Positions 9,814 to 18,235 of a stretch of 35,443 nucleotides of DNA are shown here, one piece after another. Positions within the stretch are counted from its first letter, which is position 1, and the number at the start of each line of letters is the position of its first letter. The stretch covers positions 1 through 35,443 of the forward strand of contig WFTM01000282.1 in NCBI GenBank assembly GCA_015485525.1, written 5' to 3'. This stretch comes from Candidatus Zhuqueibacterota bacterium (GTDB taxonomy: Bacteria; Zhuqueibacterota; Zhuqueibacteria; Zhuqueibacterales; Geothermadaptataceae). A program made the translations under genes and the position numbers. The notes under the pieces are model-generated. The model was not told the DNA's origin. It did not search any database and saw only the letters and a list, made by a program, of their open reading frames with translations.

Positions 9814-11730
9814 ATGATTTTTGATCATCTGCGAAACAAGACGTTTCTCGCTTTCACTCTCCTCACCCTGTTGACCGTTGCCCTGTCCGGCCAGACGCGC
9901 TTCGGCGCACGCAATCTGGCCCGGATCATCGAAACCGATGACTCGGCATTCCGCTTCACTGAAACCATCATCGCGCTATCCAGGGACGGTAGTGAAGACC
10001 TGCTGGGGGAGCCTTTCGACAGCGAAGCCTATCTGCTCTATATCCGCAAGATGGCGCAGAAAGTCGGCATGCGCATCGACCGCAACGACCCTCCGCGTAA
10101 AATTGTCAGCACCATCAGCTCCTACCTCTATGACGAAATCGGATTCCGTACAGACTATGCGGACACCAACGGCATTAACCCGCGCAATCTGCTGCTGAAT
10201 ACTGTTCTCGACCGTAAAAAAGGCTACTGCCTGTCCCTGTCACTCCCCTGGCTGATCATCGCCGAAGAACTCGACCTGCCCATCTATGGCGTGGCTGCGC
10301 CCGGGCATTTTTTCGTCCGCTTCGATGACGGCGTGATCGCCATCAACATCGAGACCACTGCCGGCGGGCAGATCATCGACGACGATTACTATCTCGAAAA
10401 ATACAAGCTCAAAGACGATACCTCCTTTTACATGCGCAACCTGACCCCGCGCCAGGTCGTCGGTGTCTTTCTCAACAACTACGGCAACTGCTACCGCAGG
10501 AAGGAAAAAACGCGGGAGGCTCTGCTGGCGCTGGATGGCGCCACGCGCATCAATCCTGACTATGCTGAAGCGCATACCAACCTCGGTATCGCCTATTTCG
10601 ATCTCGGTGATTACAAACGTGCGGTGATCGAACACCGCAAAGCGATCGCCCTCAACGCCAACCTGCCCGAGGCACGCATCAACCTTGGCAGTGCCTACGG
10701 AGAGGTGGGGCGATACAAAGACGCCATCCGTGAACTGCGCACAGCCCTGAAACTCAACCCGGATCTCCCCGGTGCGCACATCAACCTGGGCAATATTTAC
10801 CTGAAAATGAAAAATTACCCTGCTGCCATCAGTGCATTCACCACCGGCATCAGCATGCGGCCGGTCTCGGCTGAAGCCTGGTCCAACCTCGGCTCAGCCT
10901 ACGACGCCATGGGCAAGCCGGAACAGGCCATGAAAGCATACCGCCGCGCCCTGAGCCTGAACCCGAAACTCGTCGAGGCCTATATCAACCTCGGCAATCT
11001 GTTTGTCGGCCTTGGGCGTTACCCCGAGGCATCGCAGTACTACCTGCAGGCACGGGATATCGCTCCGGAACGCCCCGGGATTTACATCACGCTGGGCAAT
11101 ATCTACAAAAAACAGAACCAGAATGAGAGAGCGATCCGCGCCTACCGCAAGGCCGTAAGCCTCAACCCGAACCTGCCTGCCGTGCACTACAACCTCGGCA
11201 TCCTGTACGCCGAACATCTCGGCAAGATAGACCAGGCGATTCTGGCCTACCAGGAAGCTATTCGCCATGATCCGGATTTCGCCGAGGCGTACTATAATCT
11301 CGCCCTGCTCTACCACCAGGACGACCGCAATCTGAACCGGGCCATCAGCTATTACAAACAGGCGATCCGCCACAAGCCCGAGCTGGCTGAGGCGCACATG
11401 AATCTGGGCATCATCTATTACTCGCGCAAGCAGTACAAAGAGGCAATCCGTGCTTACAAACGCGCTCTCCGCAACGGCCTGAATACAGCAGACAGCTGGT
11501 TCAACCTGGCCCTGGCCTACAGCGCAGCCGGAAAAACCTCCGATGCTATCGCTGCTTACAAGAACGTGCTCAAACGCGAACCCAGACACCCGGAAGCCAC
11601 CTATCATCTCTCTATAACCTACTACAACGAACAGGAGTATGCGCTGGCGATCCGCTACTGTGACCGGGCGCGTTCCCTCGGCTACCCCGCTGACCCCAAA
11701 TATCTGCGCATTCTGCAGCGGTTCCGGTAA
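9814..11730 (+). CDS. Transglutaminase-like (SirB1/Transglut_core2-type) N-domain plus TPR array
   Basis: 'DRKKGYCLSLSLPWLIIAEELDLPIYGVAAPGHFFVRF' resembles the transglutaminase-like domain; followed by roughly a dozen TPR units (e.g. AEAHTNLGIAYFDLGDYKRAVIEHRKAIALN). Confidence 0.85.
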   Translation: MIFDHLRNKTFLAFTLLTLLTVALSGQTRFGARNLARIIETDDSAFRFTETIIALSRDGSEDLLGEPFDSEAYLLYIRKMAQKVGMRIDRNDPPRKIVSTISSYLYDEIGFRTDYADTNGINPRNLLLNTVLDRKKGYCLSLSLPWLIIAEELDLPIYGVAAPGHFFVRFDDGVIAINIETTAGGQIIDDDYYLEKYKLKDDTSFYMRNLTPRQVVGVFLNNYGNCYRRKEKTREALLALDGATRINPDYAEAHTNLGIAYFDLGDYKRAVIEHRKAIALNANLPEARINLGSAYGEVGRYKDAIRELRTALKLNPDLPGAHINLGNIYLKMKNYPAAISAFTTGISMRPVSAEAWSNLGSAYDAMGKPEQAMKAYRRALSLNPKLVEAYINLGNLFVGLGRYPEASQYYLQARDIAPERPGIYITLGNIYKKQNQNERAIRAYRKAVSLNPNLPAVHYNLGILYAEHLGKIDQAILAYQEAIRHDPDFAEAYYNLALLYHQDDRNLNRAISYYKQAIRHKPELAEAHMNLGIIYYSRKQYKEAIRAYKRALRNGLNTADSWFNLALAYSAAGKTSDAIAAYKNVLKREPRHPEATYHLSITYYNEQEYALAIRYCDRARSLGYPADPKYLRILQRFR

Positions 11731-11890
11731 TCCCTGCACGGTGCGATATATAGGCGTCCACTGCCCTGTTACCTTCGCTGCCCCTCGTCAGCGCGCTCGA
11801 TCTTCTGTCAGGGCGTAGTATCAATAATCATATTTTACAGTTGATCGCACCAGTGCACTGCAAAATAAGGAGCGAGCTGGCCTGCTGGTC

Positions 11891-12451
11891 TTTTCATGCT
11901 CATGCCAGAAACGATGGAAATGTTCTGACTCCTGAGATTTGAATGTCATCTGTACTTTTTGGGTGAAACACGAAGTGCACTCTGGGTATCCAGTTTACTC
12001 AGCAAACCAGGCCTGACCCAGTTTCCGACATTTGTCATTCCGGCCAGGCGAAGCGCAGTGCCGGAATCTCATCTTTTCGGGCACGTGCCGGAGTCTGGGG
12101 GGTACCGGTCTTCCGCTGTGAGGAAACCGAAATGGCGGTTCTGAGGTTGGCACGTGCCGTGCTCTAACGGGCTGGCTGAAAAAAAGCAACCAAGCTGAGT
12201 TAAATGGATAGCCAGAGAAGTGCACGATGAACTCGAAGAAAAACAAGAAGAAAGGCAGGAACTGCTGGCATTGGTTTTACGATACTTCAGCTCTCTTCGT
12301 GCGCTTCGCGAACTTCGTGGTGCAACCCGGCTTCAGCCCAAAGCTGTGAGAATGGAATAACCAGACACAATGCGGACAGATAGAGATAAAAATATCCATG
12401 ACGCCCTGACAGCAGGTACTGAAACTTGAATGGAACAATCCATTCAAACAG
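11891..12451. repeat. Second copy of the 5.9-6.25 kb composite intergenic repeat, interrupted by a MITE-like insert
   Basis: CAGAAACGATGGAAATGTTCTG...TTTGAATGTCATCTGT...GAAGTGCAC matches 5871-5943; post-insert GAAGTGCACGATGAACTCGAAGAAAAACAAG...CTTCGTGGTGCAACCCGGCTTCAGC matches 5935-6056; shared terminal 23-mer AATGGAACAATCCATTCAAACAG (6228-6250 and 12429-12451). Confidence 0.75.
11981..12216. mobile_element. MITE-like non-autonomous element, 236 bp, with TIRs and 9-bp target duplication
   Basis: Left TIR TCTGGGTATCCAGTTTACTCAGC (11981-12003); right end 12194-12216 reverse-complements to TCTGGCTATCCATTTAACTCAGC (20/23 identical). Flanked by direct repeats GAAGTGCAC at 11972-11980 and 12217-12225; the uninterrupted homologue has one GAAGTGCAC at 5935-5943. 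Confidence 0.8.
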
Positions 12452-12656
12452 CTCTGTCTGCTGCTTTTTGTCCCAAATAATAAATCAATCGCTCAGGTCA
12501 GGTTCAAATTGCCCCTGACAGGGACGCGATGGCCGGCGTCATCCGGTTTTATCGAGCGATCAGCAAACACGCCTCCCGCCCCATGATTTTCAGTTGCAAT
12601 ACAGGGATTTTCTGATTATTTTCAACCGCAAAATCGATCCCATCATCGGAGTAAGC

Positions 12657-13058
12657 ATGCGAAATAAAAACGGGGACAAAGAGCTGATCGTCATCGGAGA
12701 CCGGGTTTTGCTCATACCGGATGACAGCGAACAACGGACGGAAGTGGGCCTGTATCTGCCGCAGACGGTTTTGGAAAAAGAGCAGGTGCGCGCAGGGCGT
12801 GTGGTCGCTGTCGGGCCGGGCATCCCTCTGCCTGATCCCGGTTCCTCATTTGATGAGCCATGGAAGGCATCCAGCCACGAAGACCTGCGTTTTCTGCCCA
12901 TGCAGGTTGAAGAAGGCGACTATGCCCTCTATCTCAAAAAAGCTGCCGTCGAAATCCGCTGGGAAGACAAAACATACCAACTCATCCCCCAGTCTGCGAT
13001 ACTCGTCGTCATTCGCGACAGCGAAGACGGTCTGGACGATTCACCCCTGCATTTTTGA
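12657..13058 (+). CDS. Divergent GroES/Cpn10-like protein
   Basis: 'IVIGDRVLLIPDDSEQRTEVGLYLPQTVLEKEQVRAGRVVAVGPG' and 'VEEGDYALYLKKAAVEIRWEDKTYQLIPQSAILVVI' match the Cpn10 fold, with an extra segment after VGPG. Confidence 0.8.
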   Translation: MRNKNGDKELIVIGDRVLLIPDDSEQRTEVGLYLPQTVLEKEQVRAGRVVAVGPGIPLPDPGSSFDEPWKASSHEDLRFLPMQVEEGDYALYLKKAAVEIRWEDKTYQLIPQSAILVVIRDSEDGLDDSPLHF

Positions 13059-13177
13059 TCCACTTTATCCCTGAGCACGGTGCCCGGCATTTTTCTCCCG
13101 CACTATGCACGCACTAGCACAGCGCCGCGCTCAGCCCGGATATCAACTTTTCAGATCATCGACAAACAGGAGGTCAA

Positions 13178-13387
13178 ATGCTCTACGGCACGGTCAAACT
13201 CTGGAATGAGGAAAAAAATTTTGGTTTTATCGAGGGCGATGATGATGTGGATTACTTCGTCCAACGTGGGGACCTGACGCCGACGGTACCCGGGAAACGC
13301 CTGCGAACCGGCCAGCGTGTCGGTTTTGATGTGCGCAGCGATATGAAGGGCGACCGTGCTGTGAACGTCCGGCTGGTGAACCGATAA
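13178..13387 (+). CDS. Cold-shock-domain protein
   Basis: 69 aa, 'YGTVKLWNEEKNFGFIEGDDDVDYFVQRGDL...LRTGQRVGFDV'; AGGAGG Shine-Dalgarno just upstream. Confidence 0.85.
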   Translation: MLYGTVKLWNEEKNFGFIEGDDDVDYFVQRGDLTPTVPGKRLRTGQRVGFDVRSDMKGDRAVNVRLVNR

Positions 13388-13492
13388 ACCTCGCTCACCG
13401 CCCGATCGCCTGCACTCCTTTTGTCCCGTTTTTTTCAGGAATCAATGCGCAAGGCACGGAAAGCAGGGAGAGCTGCAAACTCTGTTACCCGA

Positions 13493-14488
13493 CTATTTTC
13501 CGGTGCTGCTTTCGTGCAGCAATTCCTTGATCGATCCGACCGCACCGAGCACTCCCGTGGCCTCATAAGGCATGAAAACCACTTTCGACTGGCCGGACTG
13601 CACCATTTCTTTCAGCGCTTCGATGTATTTGATCGAGACCAGATACTGTGTCGGGTCTGCTTGTGATTCTTTCAGCGCTTCAGCGACGCGGAACAGCGCT
13701 TCCCGTTCTGCCTGGGCAACGCGTTCGATCGCCTGTGCCTCGCCGTCTGCGCGCAGCACTGCTGCCTGCTGCTGCCCTTCGGCTTCCTTGATCGCTGCCT
13801 CGCGCAGGCCCTCGGCCTGCAGAATGCGCGCTTTCTTTTCTCCTTCTGCTTCGAGAATCGTCGCGCGGCGATCCCGCTCAGCCTTCATCTGTTTTTCCAT
13901 GGCAACCCGGACATCCTCCGGCGGGCTGATATCCTGCAACTCGACCCGATTGACTTTCACGCCCCATTTGTCGGTTGCAGTATCGAGGATCGTGCGCAGC
14001 TTCTGGTTGATCGTGTCGCGGCTGACCAGAGTTTCGTCCAGAGTCAGCTCACCGATGACGTTCCTCAGCGTCGTCTGCGTCAGCTTTTCGATAGCGTCGG
14101 GCAGGTTGGATATTTCATACACGGCCTTGACCGGGTCGGTGATCTGAAAATACAATAACGCGTTGATCTCGATGCCGACATTATCTTTGGTGATCACATT
14201 CTGGCGCGGAAAATCATACACGGTTTCGCGCAGATCGATGCGGTCAACTTCTTTCTGAATGATGATATTCTGGTTGGACACATCGGTTTTGAGATAGCGC
14301 CAGATGATCTTCCGGCGGGTATCGATAAACGGCCAGATGATGTTGATCCCGCTCTGCAGCGTGGTGTGGTAACGGCCGAGACGCTCGACGATGACCACTT
14401 CAGCCTGCTTGACGATGACCAGCCCCTTGACCGCCAGAAGCAGCACAAGGATGGCAAATGCGAGAACGATGACAAAGAAGGATTCCAT
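13493..14488 (-). CDS. SPFH/band-7 (stomatin-like, QmcA-type) membrane protein
   Basis: N-terminal TM, 'VIVKQAEVVIVERLGRYHTTLQSGINIIWPFIDTRR', Ala/Glu-rich coiled C-terminal region. Confidence 0.92.
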   Translation of the reverse strand: MESFFVIVLAFAILVLLLAVKGLVIVKQAEVVIVERLGRYHTTLQSGINIIWPFIDTRRKIIWRYLKTDVSNQNIIIQKEVDRIDLRETVYDFPRQNVITKDNVGIEINALLYFQITDPVKAVYEISNLPDAIEKLTQTTLRNVIGELTLDETLVSRDTINQKLRTILDTATDKWGVKVNRVELQDISPPEDVRVAMEKQMKAERDRRATILEAEGEKKARILQAEGLREAAIKEAEGQQQAAVLRADGEAQAIERVAQAEREALFRVAEALKESQADPTQYLVSIKYIEALKEMVQSGQSKVVFMPYEATGVLGAVGSIKELLHESSTGK

Positions 14489-14612
14489 GATACCTCCTGT
14501 TGGTTCGCTATTCCGGTTTCTTCACTATTTTGTTTATTCACAAATTTGCGCCGCAGGCTAATTCATGAACAAAGCAGGTTAACACGGCATACCGGCCATG
14601 CTCACGCAGGGG

Positions 14613-15056
14613 TCATGCTTCCATTCCCTGCACGAGCACCTTGTTTCCGTCGATGCGGACAACCCGGACGCGCTCGCCTTTTTTATAGCTCTGTCCGTCG
14701 ATAGCGCGCGCAGACCACTCTTCACCGCCGACCGAGACCAGCCCGCTGTACTCATCCGTTACCTGCAGAACCAGGGCGGTCATACCGATGAGGCGGTCAA
14801 TATTCGTCGGTTGAGCGGATTCGTTATCTTCCAGCCAGCGCATGACGATAGGACGAATAGAAAGGAAAGCGATAAATGTCCCCACGGCAAACCCGGCAAC
14901 CTGCACGGTGAGGGAAAAACCCAGGCCGGCGGCAAGAGCTGCCAGGACAGCACCGAGTGCAAAACACAGAACCACGAACCCCGGTGTCAGCATCTCGATG
15001 ATGCCGAAAATCACAGCCGTAATAATCCACAAGTGCCAGTTTTCCATCGAAATCAT
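14613..15056 (-). CDS. NfeD-like membrane protein
   Basis: 'WLWIITAVIFGIIEMLTPGFVVLCFALGAVLAAL' TM region plus C-terminal OB-like 'LIGMTALVLQVTDEYSGLVSVGGEEWSARAIDGQSYKKGERVRVVRIDGNKVLVQ'; adjacent to SPFH gene as usual. Confidence 0.88.
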   Translation of the reverse strand: MISMENWHLWIITAVIFGIIEMLTPGFVVLCFALGAVLAALAAGLGFSLTVQVAGFAVGTFIAFLSIRPIVMRWLEDNESAQPTNIDRLIGMTALVLQVTDEYSGLVSVGGEEWSARAIDGQSYKKGERVRVVRIDGNKVLVQGMEA

Positions 15057-15432
15057 TCCTTAACGTTTTGTTACCACGACCGCACCGGAATCTGAAGCCC
15101 GATTCGCTGCGAAAAAATCGGATTAAAACGAGCAAGTAAATGCTGATTCATCAAAAAGGCAAGCAAAAACAGCCTCACGCCGGGTGTTTCGTACCGGGCT
15201 GTGCCGTTTCATTCTGACACAAAACGAACCGCATTCTGGCCTGTCACCATGTAGAGCCGCAAGGATTCACATCTTCCTGCGCCGGAGAACGGCATAACTG
15301 AACCGCAGTGCGCCGGGGTGCTTCTCCCCCCAAAACAGATGCTGCAGACGTGTATGCGCCGGGGAGAAGGCGAACAATCAGGAAGAACAAATGTTAACCC
15401 GAAGTTTACACAAAAGTTACGGCCATAAAAAA

Positions 15433-15448
15433 TGGCATTAATATTGCT
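15433..15448 (+). promoter_or_regulatory. Candidate sigma-54 promoter (-24/-12)
   Basis: TGGCATTAATATTGCT matches TGGCAyr-N4-TTGCw with correct GG/GC spacing; intergenic, upstream of the methyltransferase gene. Confidence 0.45.
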
Positions 15449-15674
15449 AAATCAAACCGGCTTCCAGCCGATGCTCTGGGTAACGTATGCCAACTCGCCC
15501 GCGTACGGAGCTTTTGGGCAAAAGTTCGCCGTTCAGCCGTTTTTTTCACACCGGTTTATTCGCAAATGCGCCTTTGCGCAGCAAAGACGGGCTCTCCGGC
15601 ACAACGTGCTGATTGATCAATAATCCGGAGCGACCGCATCACACAGCTTTACATTGAAAGAAAACGAGGGAAAA

Positions 15675-16508
15675 ATGGATGCAAGCATGACACAGGAGAA
15701 ACAAACCGCCAATCCCCCAGCCGGTGGGCCGGCGAAACTGAACCTCACCGGGAAACTCGAAGAGGTTCGCCGTTACTGGAATGATCATATCCACGATCTC
15801 GAGCTGGCCAAACACCCCGTGGGCACGCCGGGATTTTTCGAAGACCTGGCAGAATATCGCTTTGACAAACTCCGCTATTTGCCCAAAGTCGTGGACTTTG
15901 CTTCCTACAAGGGCAAGTCTGTACTCGAAATCGGCTGCGGTGTCGGTATCGATCTGGTGAAATTTGCTGAAAATGGAGCACACGTCACCGGTGTCGATCT
16001 CTCGGAAACCGCCATCGACCTGGCGCGCAAAAACTTCGCCCACCGCAAGCTCGATGGCAACTTTCTGGTGATGAATGGTGAAGACCTCGACTTCCCCGAT
16101 GCTTCTTTCGATGTCGTCTATGTGCACGGTGTTTTGCAGTACACTGCCGACCCGCATCAGATGGCGCGGGAAATGTACCGCGTCCTGCGCAAGGGGGGCG
16201 AGGCGATAGGAATGGTTTACAACCGGATTTCCTGGCTCAATGCCCTGTCAAAAGTGATGAAAGTTGATCTCGAGCACGAGGACGCTCCTGTACTGGAAAA
16301 ATACACCATCGGAGAGTTCAGGGATATCCTTTCTCCCTTCGATGAAATCGAAATCATCCCGGAGCGTTTTCCTGTAGCCAGCAGATTGCATAAAGGCTGG
16401 AAAGGTGCGCTGTACAACGGCCTTTTTGTGCCGGCTTTCACTATTTTGCCCAAAGCTATCGTCCGCCCGCTCGGGTGGCACATCATGGCCTTTGCCAGAA
16501 AAAAATAA
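15675..16508 (+). CDS. Class I SAM-dependent methyltransferase
   Basis: Motif I 'VLEIGCGVGIDLVKFAENGAHVTGVDLS', 'FPDASFDVVYVHGVLQYTADPHQMAREMYRVLRKGGEAI'. ATG at 15675 preceded by GAGGG. Confidence 0.9.
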   Translation: MDASMTQEKQTANPPAGGPAKLNLTGKLEEVRRYWNDHIHDLELAKHPVGTPGFFEDLAEYRFDKLRYLPKVVDFASYKGKSVLEIGCGVGIDLVKFAENGAHVTGVDLSETAIDLARKNFAHRKLDGNFLVMNGEDLDFPDASFDVVYVHGVLQYTADPHQMAREMYRVLRKGGEAIGMVYNRISWLNALSKVMKVDLEHEDAPVLEKYTIGEFRDILSPFDEIEIIPERFPVASRLHKGWKGALYNGLFVPAFTILPKAIVRPLGWHIMAFARKK

Positions 16509-16521
16509 TCCAGGGACGGAT

Positions 16522-18225
16522 ATGAAAAGGAATGTAGCACGACTTGCAGCCCAGCAGTATGATGTCATCATCATCGGTGGCGGGATTTACGGTGCCTGGG
16601 CAGCCTGGGATGCAGCCCTGCGCGGCCTCACCGTGGCTCTGCTGGAAAAAGATGATTTTGGCGGCGCGACCTCTTCCAACAGCCTGAAAATCATTCACGG
16701 CGGTCTGCGCTATCTGCAGCATGCGGATATCAAACGCATGCGCGAATCCATCCACGAACGGGCTGTGCTCATGCGCATTGCCCCGCAGTACGTCCACCCC
16801 CTGCCCTGCGTCATGCCGACCTACGGCCACGGCATCAAGGGGCGTGAGGTCATGCGTATCGCCCTGTTCCTCAACGACCTGATCGGCTTTGACCGCAACC
16901 GTGGCGCAGCACCACAGAAATTCATGCCCCGCGGTGGAGTTATATCCAAAAAAGAACTGCTGAACATCCTGCCCGGCATCGATGAAAACAAACTCACCGG
17001 CGGCGCGGTGTGGTATGACTGCCAGGTATATAATTCAGAACGCCTGCTGATCAGCGTGCTCAGAGGCGCGGCTAACAAAGGCGCTGAGCTGGCAAATTAT
17101 GCACCTGTGACAGGCTTTCTCCGTCGCGGGAACCGCATCGAGGGGGTGCGTGTTCGCGATGCTCTCGAAAACCGGGACTACGATGTGCGCGGCAAAATCG
17201 TACTCAACGCTGCGGGACCGTGGATCAACAAAACGCTCGGGCTGGCGGATGTTGCGCCGGAAAAACCGTTTAAGCTGTCCAAGGCCATGAACCTGGTCGT
17301 CCGGCGGCAGCTCATCGCCCGCTATGGCGCCGGTATTCCCAGCAAATACGAATTCAAAGATGCCGATGCCGTGATCAACAAGGGTTCCCGCCTGCTGTTC
17401 TTCACACCGTGGCGGCACTACACCCTGATCGGTACGACGCATGTGCCGTACGAAGGCGATCCGGATGACTTTGCCATCACCGAAGAGGATATCACGACGT
17501 TCCTCGATGAATTCAATGCAGCTTATCCGGCCAAAGCCGTGCAGCGCGAAGACATCTGTCATGTGTACGGCGGCTTGCTGCCCATGGATGGTGTTGCCGC
17601 CAATGGCCGGGATGTCACTCTGAGCAAACACTACCGGCTCATCGACCACGCCCGGCAGGATGAACTCGAGGGGCTGGTCAGTCTGCTCGGCGTCAAATAT
17701 ACCACTGCCCGTGATGTCGCCACGCGGAGTGTTGACCTCCTGTGCAAGAAGCTGCAGCAAAAACAGCCCACACGCACGGAGGAGACTCCGATCCCCGGAG
17801 GGGACATCCCCAGTTTTGACACCTACCTCGAAGAGGAAAAAGCCAAACGCGCCTGGGGGCTGGCGCCGCAAACCATCGAGCATCTCATCTATAATTATGG
17901 CACGCTTTACCCGCAGGTTCTCGCAGCCATCGACGACAACCCGGGCCTGGCCGAGCAGGCGTGCGAGCACGAGCAGGTCGTGCTGGCGGAAATTCTGCAT
18001 GGAGTGCGTGAGGAAATGGCCATCAATCTTACGGATGCGATCATGCGGCGTACTGAGCTGGCTTCAGCGGGCTTCCCCGGGGAGCAGGCTGTGCAGCGTG
18101 CGGCCCGGGTTATGGCAAATGAACTCGGTTGGGATGAAAAAGAGACGGGAAGACAAAAGGACAGCGTGAGAAAGCTTTTCGGCATCGCTGCCGGGAAGGA
18201 GTCAGAGCATGAGGTCCCTGCCTGA
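16522..18225 (+). CDS. glpD: FAD-dependent glycerol-3-phosphate dehydrogenase
   Basis: 'YDVIIIGGGIYGAWAAWDAALRGLTVALLEKDDFGGATSSNSLKIIHGGLRYLQ' dinucleotide-binding and signature regions; C-terminal DAO_C-like domain. Confidence 0.88.
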   Translation: MKRNVARLAAQQYDVIIIGGGIYGAWAAWDAALRGLTVALLEKDDFGGATSSNSLKIIHGGLRYLQHADIKRMRESIHERAVLMRIAPQYVHPLPCVMPTYGHGIKGREVMRIALFLNDLIGFDRNRGAAPQKFMPRGGVISKKELLNILPGIDENKLTGGAVWYDCQVYNSERLLISVLRGAANKGAELANYAPVTGFLRRGNRIEGVRVRDALENRDYDVRGKIVLNAAGPWINKTLGLADVAPEKPFKLSKAMNLVVRRQLIARYGAGIPSKYEFKDADAVINKGSRLLFFTPWRHYTLIGTTHVPYEGDPDDFAITEEDITTFLDEFNAAYPAKAVQREDICHVYGGLLPMDGVAANGRDVTLSKHYRLIDHARQDELEGLVSLLGVKYTTARDVATRSVDLLCKKLQQKQPTRTEETPIPGGDIPSFDTYLEEEKAKRAWGLAPQTIEHLIYNYGTLYPQVLAAIDDNPGLAEQACEHEQVVLAEILHGVREEMAINLTDAIMRRTELASAGFPGEQAVQRAARVMANELGWDEKETGRQKDSVRKLFGIAAGKESEHEVPA

Positions 18226-18235
18226 GGCAGCTCTT

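Noticed and set aside
11959-12144. 61-aa ORF MGETRSALWVSSLL...
   Set aside because: Lies mostly inside the MITE-like repeat; translation of palindromic repeat DNA, not a gene.
12148-12163. TGGCACGTGCCGTGCT resembling a sigma-54 promoter
   Set aside because: The -12 element is GTGCT rather than TTGCW, and it lies on the GGCACGTGCC palindrome inside the MITE-like element about 500 bp from the next gene; more likely coincidental.
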